64,000 nucleotides of DNA from Bacillota bacterium. Lineage in GTDB: Bacteria > Bacillota > Clostridia > Lachnospirales > Lachnospiraceae. Below are positions 53,318 to 61,986 of this stretch, in pieces. Location of the stretch: assembly GCA_023437365.1 (NCBI GenBank), contig JAEZGK010000013.1, forward strand, positions 157,034-221,033, given 5' to 3'. Every line of letters starts with the position of its first letter. Position 1 is the first letter of the stretch. Position numbers and translations under genes: made by a program. The notes beneath the pieces are model-generated. The model was not told the DNA's origin and made no database searches. It saw only the letters and a list, made by a program, of their open reading frames with translations.

Positions 53318-53495
53318 TAAAGAGACCTGTAAAGAACTTTTTTATAAGAATTGCAGCGCTGTCCATTGATGTCAAAGAACTGGGGATGTCTGAGGGAAAA
53401 CATCTCATACAAATGATATCGGGTGAGTCGGTAGATTATTAATCTCTGATCAACTATGAAATTGTTTTAAATAGATCGACAAACTGATTGAAATT

Positions 53496-53523
53496 AAGGG
53501 ACTGTTTTTAACAGTCCCTTTTC
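53496..53523 (+). terminator. terminator after the subtilisin gene
   Basis: AAGGGACTGTT (53496-53506) pairs with AACAGTCCCTT (53510-53520) around TTT, then TTCT. The 180-base tail between gene and terminator contains a short open frame with no ribosome site, which I do not call. Confidence 0.85.
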
Positions 53524-53564
53524 TGTGGTGGTGTGTCAAGTAAATCTGGACCACACTTGCAAGC

Positions 53565-54590
53565 TTAGACTACTTTATTACTTAGGCCGTATCTTATGGA
53601 TTTGAACAATGTAACACCGGTATCTAAAAGATAAAGCAATACCAGAAAGATTACAAATTTAGAGGTGATGGTATCCCAGATATCTGCTACTGTCTTATCA
53701 GTGAGCTTGAAGATACTGTTTACCTGATCGGCAAAATGTGGATTCCAAACCTCAAATCTGGTAAAGATGATGATCACAAGCAGAATACTGATGGTATTGA
53801 TAATTGTGGTAAAGATACCGTAGCGCAAGGTATATTTTCGTTCGGCAAGTTCCCAGAAGTGCTGCAGCAGTCCTAATCCTAGTACAAGCAGAAACAGAGG
53901 CAGTACGACAGGAAGCTTCTCCAGATTAAATATTGGAATGGAAGTGGTGCTTCCGTTACTGGATAAGTATACACCAAGTACCTGCGGTGCTATCATGAAT
54001 AAAATCATTACCACGATAGTAAAAATAATTCCTATAATGGGTTCTGCAATAGAGATAGAAGCCTCTTTCACAGGAATGGGTGGAAGTGAGGAGACCTCCC
54101 AAGGCCCGGTCAGCTCTTTCAGCTTGATGCCCCTCCATTCAAAAATCGCAAATATGATTGTGACGGAAGCAAACGCAGATAATAAGCCACTGACGGCATT
54201 AGCGATCAGGTCCCCGATAAACTGATACCAGATAGAACCTGAATTTGTTAAATAATCAAGTACCGTAACGACACACATGCCGAACAGGGTTGCTCCCAGC
54301 ACGATCTTTAGTAAAAACTGGTAACGGGGAAAAAGCTCCGGGCCGATCAGAAATTGATTGGTGCTCCGATATTTATCTGCCATCTCTGTAGGATTCCCCA
54401 GTTCGCTTAAGACTGCATCAATATCTTCCTTGGTAACGGTATTGCCATGGGTACGGTTCTCCAGCATATCATCAATCAAAGTCCTCAGTTCGTTCTCAAT
54501 GTCCTTACGGTTTGCTGTTAAATGCTTGGTGACCTGATAGATATATCTTCCTATCATATCCTCCCCATAATTATTCGTCGTCTGTTTCAT
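53565..54590 (-). CDS. HAAS-domain membrane protein partnered with PadR
   Basis: 341 residues. An N-terminal HAAS/DUF1700-like helical domain (about 10-85, with IENELRTLIDDMLENR and AVLSELGNPTEMADKYR) precedes six hydrophobic segments. Such proteins are found next to PadR regulators in Firmicutes. It starts 4 bases after the padR stop, with GGAGG in the padR end acting as ribosome site. It probably acts in membrane stress or signalling; the role is unknown. Confidence 0.85.
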   Translation of the reverse strand: MKQTTNNYGEDMIGRYIYQVTKHLTANRKDIENELRTLIDDMLENRTHGNTVTKEDIDAVLSELGNPTEMADKYRSTNQFLIGPELFPRYQFLLKIVLGATLFGMCVVTVLDYLTNSGSIWYQFIGDLIANAVSGLLSAFASVTIIFAIFEWRGIKLKELTGPWEVSSLPPIPVKEASISIAEPIIGIIFTIVVMILFMIAPQVLGVYLSSNGSTTSIPIFNLEKLPVVLPLFLLVLGLGLLQHFWELAERKYTLRYGIFTTIINTISILLVIIIFTRFEVWNPHFADQVNSIFKLTDKTVADIWDTITSKFVIFLVLLYLLDTGVTLFKSIRYGLSNKVV

Positions 54591-54594
54591 CTTA

Positions 54595-54933
54595 TCATTC
54601 CTCCCGCATCAAATTTTTCATATTTTGTACCATGTTATTCCATTCCTGCTTCAACTGAAGGTATACTTCATTGCCAAGCTCTGTTAGCATATAATACTTT
54701 CTGGGTTTGGTTCCGGTGGTTTCCCATTCACTTTTTAATAGTCCCTGAGCTTCCAACCTTCGAAGCAATGGATACAGGGTATTGGCCTCCATCGGAATAT
54801 GACTGTCGCTCAGCTCCTGTACCAGTGAGTAACCGTACGTAGGAGAGGACAGCTGGCACAGTACACTGAGTACGAGGGTACCACGCCTCAATTCCAGTAA
54901 AAGACCGGATAATATGTCATCCTTATTCGCCAT
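54595..54933 (-). CDS. PadR family transcriptional regulator
   Basis: 112 residues of the small PadR winged-helix type. LRRGTLVLSVLCQLSSPTYG, then YSLVQELSDSHIPMEANTLYPLLRRLEAQGLL is the PadR signature, and the C-terminal helix is a dimerisation helix. It represses its own operon, which also encodes the HAAS-domain membrane protein. The probable operator lies inside the promoter. Confidence 0.95.
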   Translation of the reverse strand: MANKDDILSGLLLELRRGTLVLSVLCQLSSPTYGYSLVQELSDSHIPMEANTLYPLLRRLEAQGLLKSEWETTGTKPRKYYMLTELGNEVYLQLKQEWNNMVQNMKNLMREE

Positions 54934-54985
54934 TGAGATCTTCCTTCCTTCTGTATGCTAAAACGTATATCGTTCCTCTAGTGTT

Positions 54986-55015
54986 ATTATACTGTGTGTC
55001 ACACAATAATGTCAA
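54986..55015 (-). promoter_or_regulatory. padR promoter with operator between -35 and -10
   Basis: On the minus strand TTGACA (55015-55010) and TATAAT (54991-54986) are separated by 18 bases. The spacer holds TGTGTG-T-CACACA (54993-55005), a perfect 13-base palindrome that fits PadR sites. A repressor bound there would block polymerase, so autoregulation is likely. Confidence 0.8.
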
Positions 55016-55194
55016 TATAAAAATAATATATTTTTTAAAATGTTTTATTTATAACGAATTACAGTATTGCTATTGCAAGCTCACTTACATTTCAATACAG
55101 CAATTCGGAAAGCTGCAAGTCACCTTTTGATACTTTTATCATAGTTAGTTTAATTAATTTACAAATTGTTGTTGTATTTTTTGGAACAAGGATT

Positions 55195-55250
55195 TATAAT
55201 AAGAATGGGAAGTTTATTCCTATTCTTTTATTGGGTTGATTGAACAACCC
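55195..55250 (+). promoter_or_regulatory. xylA upstream hairpins and -10
   Basis: A TATAAT (55195-55200) directly precedes AAGAATGGGAA (55201-55211), which pairs with TTCCTATTCTT (55217-55227, one wobble) and is followed by TTATT. A second inverted repeat, GGGTTG/CAACCC, is at 55233-55250. These may be a leader attenuator or an operator. The rest of the gap from 55016 to 55194 is AT-rich and empty. Confidence 0.45.
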
Positions 55251-55317
55251 TTGGGATTTTACATCATCCTAAACATAACTCATAGGAATTTATAATACTT
55301 TTAAGGAGGATACAAAA

Positions 55318-56634
55318 ATGTCTTATTTTAATGTTGGAAAAATCCAATATGAAGGACCTCAGAGCAAAAACCCGCTTGCATTCAAGTACTACAATCCAGA
55401 AGAAGTTGTTATGGGCAAGACCATGAAGGAGCAGCTTCGCTTTGCAATGTCATACTGGCATACATTAACCTATATGGGTAATGATCCGTTCGGTGGCTCC
55501 ACAATGCACCGTGATTGGGATAACACAGAGGATGCCATGAAGAAAGCTAAGGAAAGAGTTCATGCAGCATTCGAATTCATGGAGAAGATGCAGATTCCTT
55601 TCTTCTGCTTCCATGATCAGGATATCGCTCCCAGAGCAGCTACACTGGAAGAAACAAATAAAAGATTAGATGAAATTGTTGCAGTAATTAAAGAAGAGAT
55701 GGCTCGTACCGGAATCAAGTGCTTATGGGGAACTACCAATGCATTTGGCGATGACAGATTCGTTCACGGTGCAGGTACCTCCTGCAACGCGACTGTATTT
55801 GCCTATGCAGCTGCACAGATCAAGAAGGCTATGGAAATCACCAAGGAATTGGGCGGTGTTAACTACGTATTCTGGGGTGGTCGTGAAGGTTATGAGACCT
55901 TACTCAATACCGATACCGGTTTAGAGCTTGATAATCTTGCAAGACTTCTCAAGATGGCTGTTGATTATGCGAAGGAGATTGGCTTCACTGGTCAGTTCTT
56001 AATCGAGCCTAAGCCGAAGGAACCTACAAAGCATCAATATGATTTTGATACTGCAACTGTTCTTTCCTTCTTAAGAAAGTATAATCTGCAGGATTACTTC
56101 AAGATGAACATTGAAGCAAACCATGCAACCTTAGCTCAGCATACCTTCCAGCATGAGCTCAATATGTCAAGAATCAACGGCGTGCTCGGCAGTGTTGATG
56201 CCAATACAGGTGATCCGATGCTTGGCTGGGATACTGATCAGTTCCCTACCAGTATCTATGATACCACCTTAGCTATGTATGAAATTCTGTTGCAGGGAGG
56301 CTTAAATAAGGGTGGTCTGAACTTTGACTCCAAGGTTCGTCGTGCTTCCTTCCAGGATGATGATCTATTCTATGCATACATCGCAGGTATGGATGCTTTT
56401 GCTAAGGGCTTAAAGGTTGCTGCTAAGCTTCTTGAGGATGGCGTATTTGAGAACTTCAAGGCTGAGCGTTATGCCAGCTATCAGTCAGGTCTGGGTAAGG
56501 ACATCGTAGAGGGTAAGGTTGGCTTTAAGGAGCTTGAGGCATATGTTCTGAAGAACGGCTCCACACCCAATACCTCCGGTAGACAGGAAATGCTGGAAAG
56601 CATCTTAAACCAGTACATTCTTGAGACAAAATAA
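55318..56634 (+). CDS. xylA: xylose isomerase
   Basis: 438 residues, of the long class II xylose isomerase type. The catalytic His is in FFCFHDQDIAP near 101, the metal ligands are in FLIEPKPKEPTKHQYDFDTA (Glu near 232), NIEANHATLA and GSVDANTGDP. It converts D-xylose to D-xylulose. AAGGAGG precedes the ATG. No xylB, xylR or xylose transporter is nearby, so xylA is an isolated unit here. Confidence 0.98.
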   Translation: MSYFNVGKIQYEGPQSKNPLAFKYYNPEEVVMGKTMKEQLRFAMSYWHTLTYMGNDPFGGSTMHRDWDNTEDAMKKAKERVHAAFEFMEKMQIPFFCFHDQDIAPRAATLEETNKRLDEIVAVIKEEMARTGIKCLWGTTNAFGDDRFVHGAGTSCNATVFAYAAAQIKKAMEITKELGGVNYVFWGGREGYETLLNTDTGLELDNLARLLKMAVDYAKEIGFTGQFLIEPKPKEPTKHQYDFDTATVLSFLRKYNLQDYFKMNIEANHATLAQHTFQHELNMSRINGVLGSVDANTGDPMLGWDTDQFPTSIYDTTLAMYEILLQGGLNKGGLNFDSKVRRASFQDDDLFYAYIAGMDAFAKGLKVAAKLLEDGVFENFKAERYASYQSGLGKDIVEGKVGFKELEAYVLKNGSTPNTSGRQEMLESILNQYILETK

Positions 56635-56676
56635 TAAGCCTGGTCGATCTTAATATGATCCGTCAAGGTTAAAATA

Positions 56677-56722
56677 GAAAAGCACCTCAGCCTCCGTAAG
56701 TTCGGTGGCTGAGGTGCTTTTC
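56677..56722. terminator. terminator between xylA and ferritin
   Basis: GAAAAGCACCTCAGCC pairs perfectly with GGCTGAGGTGCTTTTC around a 14-base loop; T-runs lie on both strands, so it serves both convergent genes. Confidence 0.92.
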
Positions 56723-56761
56723 TTCATTCTCCTGCAGCAGAAGATAGCTGTTAAAAAAGCA

Positions 56762-57274
56762 TTAGAGAACCAAAGAGGGGGGAGCATACATTCTTGCCTT
56801 CATTTCACTGTCAAGAAGATACAGACCCTTTGGATCACCCGCAAACAAATCATATTTCTTCACATTATCATCAGAATTCTTTTCCTCTTCCACCTGCTCC
56901 TTCAGGAACCAATCCAGGAACTGCATAGTCTTGAAATCCTTTACCTGATAAGCTACATCATAAATATGATTAATAGAAGCAGTCACTGTCTGCTCATGTT
57001 CATATGCCAGAACGAGAGGGTCACGGAAGTTAGAATAATTCTGTTTCGGAGCATCGATGGCATCTAAGATTACGGCTTCGCCATTATTCAGGATAAATTG
57101 GCGGAACAGTAGGGCATGATCTCTTTCCTCCTGCATCTGTATAAAAAACCAGTTTTCAAAACCATCCAGACTGTGTTCAGAGTAATAATTAGCCATATCC
57201 ATATAGAGATAAGCAGAATAGAATTCTTTTGTTATTTGTTCATTGAGTAATTTAGATACTTCTTTGTTTAACAT
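56762..57274 (-). CDS. ftnA: ferritin
   Basis: 170 residues of non-haem bacterial ferritin. The four-helix core carries the ferroxidase ligands: Glu17 (NEQITKEFYSAYLYMDMANY), EEGxH-like QMQEERDHALLF near 50, and EQTVTA/EQVEEE near 95-128. It stores iron and oxidises Fe(II) in the cytoplasm. GGAAGG precedes the ATG. A ferredoxin gene lies 28 bases upstream on the same strand. Confidence 0.95.
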   Translation of the reverse strand: MLNKEVSKLLNEQITKEFYSAYLYMDMANYYSEHSLDGFENWFFIQMQEERDHALLFRQFILNNGEAVILDAIDAPKQNYSNFRDPLVLAYEHEQTVTASINHIYDVAYQVKDFKTMQFLDWFLKEQVEEEKNSDDNVKKYDLFAGDPKGLYLLDSEMKARMYAPPSLVL

Positions 57275-57302
57275 GTGGTACCTTCCTTTCTAAGGTATGT
57301 AA

Positions 57303-57494
57303 TCAAGCTTCAATTAATATAACGGATACCGGGCAACCTGCTTCCGCTTCTTTCGCTGCGGTTTCAGCATCCATAGGAACTGGTGAGGTATAAACCTCGG
57401 CCAATCCTTCTGCATCCATGCGAAATACGGCGGGGCAGGTATCAGAGCACAAACCGCAACCGATACAGCCATTACGTTCAACATATGCTTTCAT
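57303..57494 (-). CDS. single-cluster 4Fe-4S ferredoxin
   Basis: About 63 residues. CIGCGLCSDTCP near the N-terminus and a distal GCPVSVI supply the Cys ligands of one 4Fe-4S cluster. It is a small electron carrier of the Thermotoga/Clostridium type. The start is the ATG at 57494 with GGAGG before it; the frame extends 18 bases further. It lies 28 bases upstream of ferritin, so the two may be co-transcribed for iron handling. Confidence 0.92.
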   Translation of the reverse strand: MKAYVERNGCIGCGLCSDTCPAVFRMDAEGLAEVYTSPVPMDAETAAKEAEAGCPVSVILIEA

Positions 57495-57690
57495 TAGAAT
57501 ACCTCCATTCATCTAGATTAATTCAAATTATTGCTACCAAATTATGATTGATTTGGTAACAGCTTAATTATACCATACTTAGGTTTTTTTGTAATGGTAA
57601 TTTTTCTTTTCTTTGTTGTGATTTTTCATATATTGTGTTATATATAATTATGTAGTGACAAATCAAATAATAAGCAGATGGAGGTATAAT

Positions 57691-57849
57691 ATGAAAAAAT
57701 TTGAATGTACAGCATGCGGTTATATCTATGACGAAGCTTTAGGCGATCCTGACGGCGGAATTGCTCCCGGTACAAAATGGGAAGATATTCCTGAGGATTG
57801 GGTTTGTCCGGTTTGCGGCGTAGGCAAGGATGGCTTCGAAGAAGTTTAA
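57691..57849 (+). CDS. rubredoxin
   Basis: 52 residues, the canonical size. Two knuckles, CTACGYIYDEALGDPDGG and WVCPVCGVGKDGFEEV, supply the four Cys that bind one iron. It is an electron carrier, often for oxygen or peroxide reduction in anaerobes. GGAGG lies before the ATG at 57691; the frame opens 36 bases earlier. It diverges from the ferredoxin-ferritin unit. Confidence 0.97.
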   Translation: MKKFECTACGYIYDEALGDPDGGIAPGTKWEDIPEDWVCPVCGVGKDGFEEV

Positions 57850-57861
57850 TCATGATGATGC

Positions 57862-57917
57862 AAGCTGTCTTAGCAGAAGCTCCGAATAATACGGAGCTGG
57901 CTAAGGCAGCTTTTTTC
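57862..57917 (+). terminator. rubredoxin terminator
   Basis: AAGCTG and TTAGC pair with GCTAA and CAGCTT, enclosing a CTCCG/CGGAG stem, then TTTTTTC. Confidence 0.88.
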
Positions 57918-58043
57918 TTGTCTAAACGATAGGATAATATCCATTGACATAGTAGGAATTAAGAATTATCATATATCTTTGAAATGACATGAGTTATCTG
58001 CATCCCTTGGTTTGCAGGCTATAAGAAAGGCATGGTTTTATCG

Positions 58044-58799
58044 ATGAATCAGTTTTCAAGAACAGAGCTTCTGCTGGGAGCAGAGGCCATGGATAGATTA
58101 AAGAATGTCCGGGTTGCCGTATTCGGTATCGGAGGAGTTGGTGGCTATACAGTTGAGGCGCTTGCCAGAAGTGGGGTAGGTAGCTTGGATATCATCGATG
58201 ATGATAAAGTGTGCCTAACCAATATTAATCGGCAGATCATTGCCACCACAAAGACGATCGGCAAATTTAAGGTGGATGTGATGAAGGAACGTATCCTTGA
58301 AATCAATCCGAAGGCAACGGTAACAACGCATCAGTGTTTTTACTCTCCTGAGAATGCCGATCAGTTTGATTTCTCACTGTATGACTATATCGTAGATGCG
58401 ATAGACACGGTATCTGCAAAAATAGAACTGGTACTCCGGGCACAACAGAAAGCGATACCAATCATCAGCTGTATGGGTGCCGGCAATAAGCTGAATCCGA
58501 CAAGCTTCGAAGTAACTGATATCTTTAAGACCTCTATGTGCCCGTTGGCTAAGGTTATGAGAAGAGAGCTCAAGGCCAGAGGAGTAAGGAAGCTGAAGGT
58601 GGTATACTCAAAAGAACCGGTAAGAAAGCCCTTGGAGGACATGTCCGTGAGCTGCAGAAGTAACTGTGTCTGCCCTCCCGGTACGCAAAGAAAATGCACG
58701 GTTAAGCGTCAGATCCCCGGAAGTATTTCCTTTGTTCCTTCTGTAGCCGGTCTGATTCTTGCGGGGGAGGTCATCAAGGATCTCACCGGTATCCGATGA
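58044..58799 (+). CDS. tcdA: tRNA threonylcarbamoyladenosine dehydratase-like (TcdA/CsdL) E1 enzyme
   Basis: About 251 residues of the ThiF/MoeB/E1 family. It begins MNQFSRTELLLGAEAMDRLK, has the ATP loop VFGIGGVGGYTVEALARSGVG near 24 and INRQIIA, and ends SCRSNCVCPPGTQRKC, a Cys-rich tail seen in YgdL/CsdL proteins. It is expected to convert t6A37 in tRNA to cyclic t6A. I chose the ATG at 58044 because family members start MNQFSR; the alternative is 58032. Confidence in the exact substrate is moderate. Confidence 0.9.
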   Translation: MNQFSRTELLLGAEAMDRLKNVRVAVFGIGGVGGYTVEALARSGVGSLDIIDDDKVCLTNINRQIIATTKTIGKFKVDVMKERILEINPKATVTTHQCFYSPENADQFDFSLYDYIVDAIDTVSAKIELVLRAQQKAIPIISCMGAGNKLNPTSFEVTDIFKTSMCPLAKVMRRELKARGVRKLKVVYSKEPVRKPLEDMSVSCRSNCVCPPGTQRKCTVKRQIPGSISFVPSVAGLILAGEVIKDLTGIR

Positions 58800-58871
58800 T
58801 TGAGGCGATAATTATCTCAAAGATGATTTATTTAATGAATGTTTCAATAAATAACAGAAGGGATGAGAAGA

Positions 58872-59444
58872 ATGGGAAAGATGCCTACGAGACAAGAAGC
58901 ATGGGAATTACTGACTGCATATAATGAAGAGGAATTCCACCTTAAGCATGCAAGAGTTGTGGAAGGAGTCATGAAGTATTTCGCTGTTAAGCTGGGTTAT
59001 GAACAGGAGGCTGAGTTCTGGGGAATTGTCGGTTTGCTGCATGATCTGGATTTCGGTAAATATCCGGAACAGCATTGTATTAAGAGTCAGGAAATCATGC
59101 GTGAAAGAGGAATCGATGAAAGGATTGTCCATGCGACAGCAAGCCACGGTTATGGAATTACTGTCGATATTGAACCGGAGCATCAGATGGAGAAGGTTCT
59201 ATATGCCGTGGATGAATTGACAGGCTTAATCGGGGCAGTTGCAATCATGAGACCCTCTAAAAGTACTATGGATCTAGAGCTAAGCTCAGTTAAGAAGAAA
59301 TTCAAGACTCCGAAGTTCGCAGCCGGCTGTTCCAGAGAGGTCATAGAAAATGGTGCAAATATGCTTGGCTGGGACTTGGACGAGCTTCTGCAGTATACGA
59401 TTGAAGCTTTGCGGGAAGTAGAACAAACGACGGGACTGGTATAG
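58872..59444 (+). CDS. HD-domain protein
   Basis: About 190 residues. The HD superfamily signature is present: HLKHARVVEGVMKY, then GIVGLLHDLDFGKY with the HD pair near 56, and TASHGYGITVD. Such small HD proteins are phosphohydrolases, often of nucleotides. AAGGG lies 9 bases before the ATG at 58872. The next gene follows after 4 bases, so the two form an operon. The substrate is unknown. Confidence 0.88.
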   Translation: MGKMPTRQEAWELLTAYNEEEFHLKHARVVEGVMKYFAVKLGYEQEAEFWGIVGLLHDLDFGKYPEQHCIKSQEIMRERGIDERIVHATASHGYGITVDIEPEHQMEKVLYAVDELTGLIGAVAIMRPSKSTMDLELSSVKKKFKTPKFAAGCSREVIENGANMLGWDLDELLQYTIEALREVEQTTGLV

Positions 59445-59448
59445 ACAA

Positions 59449-60180
59449 ATGATTGGATTGGGTACATTGGTTAATATGGCAGCAATCGTAATCGGAGCGA
59501 GCATCGGAACCTTGCTTCAAGGGGTGCTGAGGGAGAGATTTCAGACAACTATCATGAACGGACTTGGTCTTGCCGTTATGTTTATCGGTATCAGCGGAGC
59601 ACTTCAGGGGATATTTGTTGTTGACGGAACAAGGCTGGGTACTGCAAATATCATGCTGATGATAGTATCTCTGGCGATAGGCGGCTTCTTCGGAGAATGG
59701 ATCGATATCGAGGCAAGACTTGAGAGGATGGGAGAGAAGCTGAAGATTAGACTTAAGGTAAAGGGAGTAAAGGGACAGAATTTTGTGGAAGGCTTTGTCA
59801 GCAGCTCCCTGCTGTTCTGTGTCGGAGCGATGGCTATCATCGGTTCACTCAAGGACGGTCTGTCCGGTGACGCAACGATGCTGTACGCCAAAGCATTTAT
59901 CGATGGTACGACAGCAATATTCTTTGCCTCGACTCTGGGAGTCGGTGTATTCTTCTCCATACTGCCTCTCGGATTATATCAGGGACTCATTACGATATCG
60001 GCAAGGTATATTGAACCGTATCTGGGTGATGTACTGATTTCAGAGATATCCTTGATTGGCTCAGTGCTGATCTTTGGTATCGGAATTAATATGCTTTTCG
60101 GAAAGAAGATTAAAGTAGGAAATCTACTGCCAGCAGTCCTGGTTCCGGTATGTTTTGGGATGATCAAAGGGCTGTTGTAA
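59449..60180 (+). CDS. DUF554 membrane protein
   Basis: 243 residues with about seven hydrophobic segments. It starts MIGLGTLVNMAAIVIGASIG, and FVSSSLLFCVGAMAIIGSLKDGLSGD near 117 and LPLGLYQGLITISA are conserved blocks of the YdfK/DUF554 family. It is an integral membrane protein of unknown function, possibly a transporter. It lies 4 bases after the HD-domain gene. Confidence 0.93.
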   Translation: MIGLGTLVNMAAIVIGASIGTLLQGVLRERFQTTIMNGLGLAVMFIGISGALQGIFVVDGTRLGTANIMLMIVSLAIGGFFGEWIDIEARLERMGEKLKIRLKVKGVKGQNFVEGFVSSSLLFCVGAMAIIGSLKDGLSGDATMLYAKAFIDGTTAIFFASTLGVGVFFSILPLGLYQGLITISARYIEPYLGDVLISEISLIGSVLIFGIGINMLFGKKIKVGNLLPAVLVPVCFGMIKGLL

Positions 60181-60228
60181 CCGAAAGCAGGAGTGATAAC
60201 GAAGAAAGAGGATTAACAGACAATAGAG

Positions 60229-60282
60229 AAAACGTGCTATTGTATTTCGCCATGCTCGGCGGATTGCGAATGCACGTTTTTT
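60229..60282 (+). terminator. terminator after the DUF554 gene
   Basis: AACGTGC pairs with GCACGTT around an inner TTCGC/GCGAA stem, followed by TTTTG. Confidence 0.8.
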
Positions 60283-60374
60283 GATTCATGAAGTATTTCT
60301 ATATAAGGAATTTCAGCATCGTCTTTATCCAATTAAATTGTTAGTGCATCGCAGAAAAAAAGTTTGTTTATGTA

Positions 60375-60403
60375 TTGACAATACCAGTATAATTGTATAC
60401 AAT
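60375..60403 (+). promoter_or_regulatory. promoter with probable GntR operator of the citrate genes
   Basis: TTGACA (60375-60380) and TACAAT (60398-60403) are separated by exactly 17 bases. The -10 is the right half of the perfect 12-base palindrome ATTGTATACAAT (60392-60403). This contains TNGTNNACNA, the consensus of FadR-subfamily GntR operators. A FadR-type GntR gene lies at the end of the same cluster, so autorepression is likely. Confidence 0.75.
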
Positions 60404-60442
60404 AAAACAAATTTATATCTAGAAAGAATGGAGAGCGATATT

Positions 60443-61846
60443 ATGGATGAGAGAAAAGTCTTTATCAACCCACACACGAACCTGCTGCAGCTGGAGGAAC
60501 CGATCTATAATTTGGTAGATGTAGACCAGCCGAATACCTTCCGTGGATTGTTTCCCTATAACGAGATACCGAAGATAGCATTCAATGATCGGATCGTACC
60601 TCATAATCTGCCTGACGAGATATTCATCACAGATACTACCTTCCGTGACGGACAGCAATCCAGAGCTCCCTATACAACAGAACAGATTGTAACGATGTTT
60701 GATTATTTTCACCGTCTTGGCGGACCGAAGGGCCTGATCAGACAGAGCGAATTTTTCTTATATAGCAAGAAGGATAGAGACGCGGTCTATAAATGTATGG
60801 AGCGCGGCTATAAATTTCCGGAGGTTACCTCCTGGATCAGAGCAAGCAAGAGCGATTTCCAATTGGTGAAGGACCTTGGTATGAAGGAAACCGGAATTCT
60901 CGTCAGCTGCTCTGATTACCATATCTTCTACAAGATGAAGATGAGCAGAAAAGAGGTTATGGAGCATTATCTGAGTGTCGTCAGGGAGTGCCTTGAGACC
61001 GGTATTGCTGCAAGATGCCATCTGGAGGATATTACACGTTCTGATATCCATGGATTTGTCATTCCTTTCTGCCGTGAGCTGATGAAGCTGAGTAAGGCAT
61101 ATAATATACCGGTGAAGATCAGAGCCTGTGATACGATGGGTTATGGTGTGAATTTCGCCGGTGCGGTTATTCCCAGATCTGTACAGGGTATCATCTACGG
61201 AATCAGGACACACGGCGAGGTTCCCTCTGAATGGCTGGAGTGGCACGGACACAATGACTTCTACAAAGCTGTTTCCAATTCAACAACAGCCTGGCTGTAC
61301 GGAGCAAGCGGAGTAAACTGCTCCTTATTCGGTATCGGTGAGAGAACCGGTAACACTCCTCTGGAGGCTATGGTATTTGAATATGCGCAGCTGAAGGGTA
61401 CGTTAGACGGTATGGATACCACAGTAATTACTGAGATTGCAGAGTACTTTGAGAAAGAAATCGGTTACCGTGTACCTTCCAGAACTCCCTTCGTAGGAAA
61501 GAATTTCAATGTGACCAGAGCCGGTATCCATGCAGACGGTCTTCTGAAGAATGAAGAAATCTATAATATATTTGATACTGAGAAGTTTTTAAATCGACCG
61601 GTTTTGGTGGCTGTGTCCAATACCTCCGGGCTTGCAGGTATCGCACACTGGATCAACACCTTCTTTAAACTGAAGGGTGAGAAGGCAATTGGTAAGGATC
61701 ATCCCATTGTTCAAAGAATTAAGATTTGGGTAGATGAGGAATATGACAGTGGTCGTGTTACCGTAATCACGGATGATGAGCTGATCAACATCATCTCGAA
61801 ATCAGAGCAGGAGTTGGGCATCAGCATCAATCCTTCAAAGGCCTAA
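60443..61846 (+). CDS. Re-citrate synthase-like enzyme (isopropylmalate/homocitrate synthase family)
   Basis: About 467 residues of the DRE-TIM metallolyase family. The motif DTTFRDGQQ lies near residue 64; metal-binding HGHND follows near 275 and IHADG near 360. The N-terminal about 40 residues are extra relative to LeuA. The closest characterised relatives are clostridial Re-citrate synthases, which make citrate from oxaloacetate and acetyl-CoA, but homocitrate and isopropylmalate synthases share the fold. The next gene is an isocitrate dehydrogenase, which favours citrate. I chose the ATG at 60443; the frame opens at 60281. Confidence 0.82.
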   Translation: MDERKVFINPHTNLLQLEEPIYNLVDVDQPNTFRGLFPYNEIPKIAFNDRIVPHNLPDEIFITDTTFRDGQQSRAPYTTEQIVTMFDYFHRLGGPKGLIRQSEFFLYSKKDRDAVYKCMERGYKFPEVTSWIRASKSDFQLVKDLGMKETGILVSCSDYHIFYKMKMSRKEVMEHYLSVVRECLETGIAARCHLEDITRSDIHGFVIPFCRELMKLSKAYNIPVKIRACDTMGYGVNFAGAVIPRSVQGIIYGIRTHGEVPSEWLEWHGHNDFYKAVSNSTTAWLYGASGVNCSLFGIGERTGNTPLEAMVFEYAQLKGTLDGMDTTVITEIAEYFEKEIGYRVPSRTPFVGKNFNVTRAGIHADGLLKNEEIYNIFDTEKFLNRPVLVAVSNTSGLAGIAHWINTFFKLKGEKAIGKDHPIVQRIKIWVDEEYDSGRVTVITDDELINIISKSEQELGISINPSKA

Positions 61847-61986
61847 TCCGTCCTTCGCAAGTGATTGAAGGCCCGGTGACGCTACATAGGAATTGACAAG
61901 CCGGGAAAAGCAGAATACAATGGTATTTGGCAGCGTTTCGTACGTTAAAAGCTTATCACATATCTTATACATTTATGGAGGTTACA

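Noticed and set aside
53242..53442. Open frame overlapping the subtilisin end, with a coding-like tail
   Set aside because: The first part is a shadow of the protease gene and the tail (about 53318-53442) has no start or ribosome site; not enough to call a gene.
53526..53562. GTGGT...ACCAC sequence resembling an insertion-sequence end
   Set aside because: One short end with no partner end, transposase or target duplication nearby.
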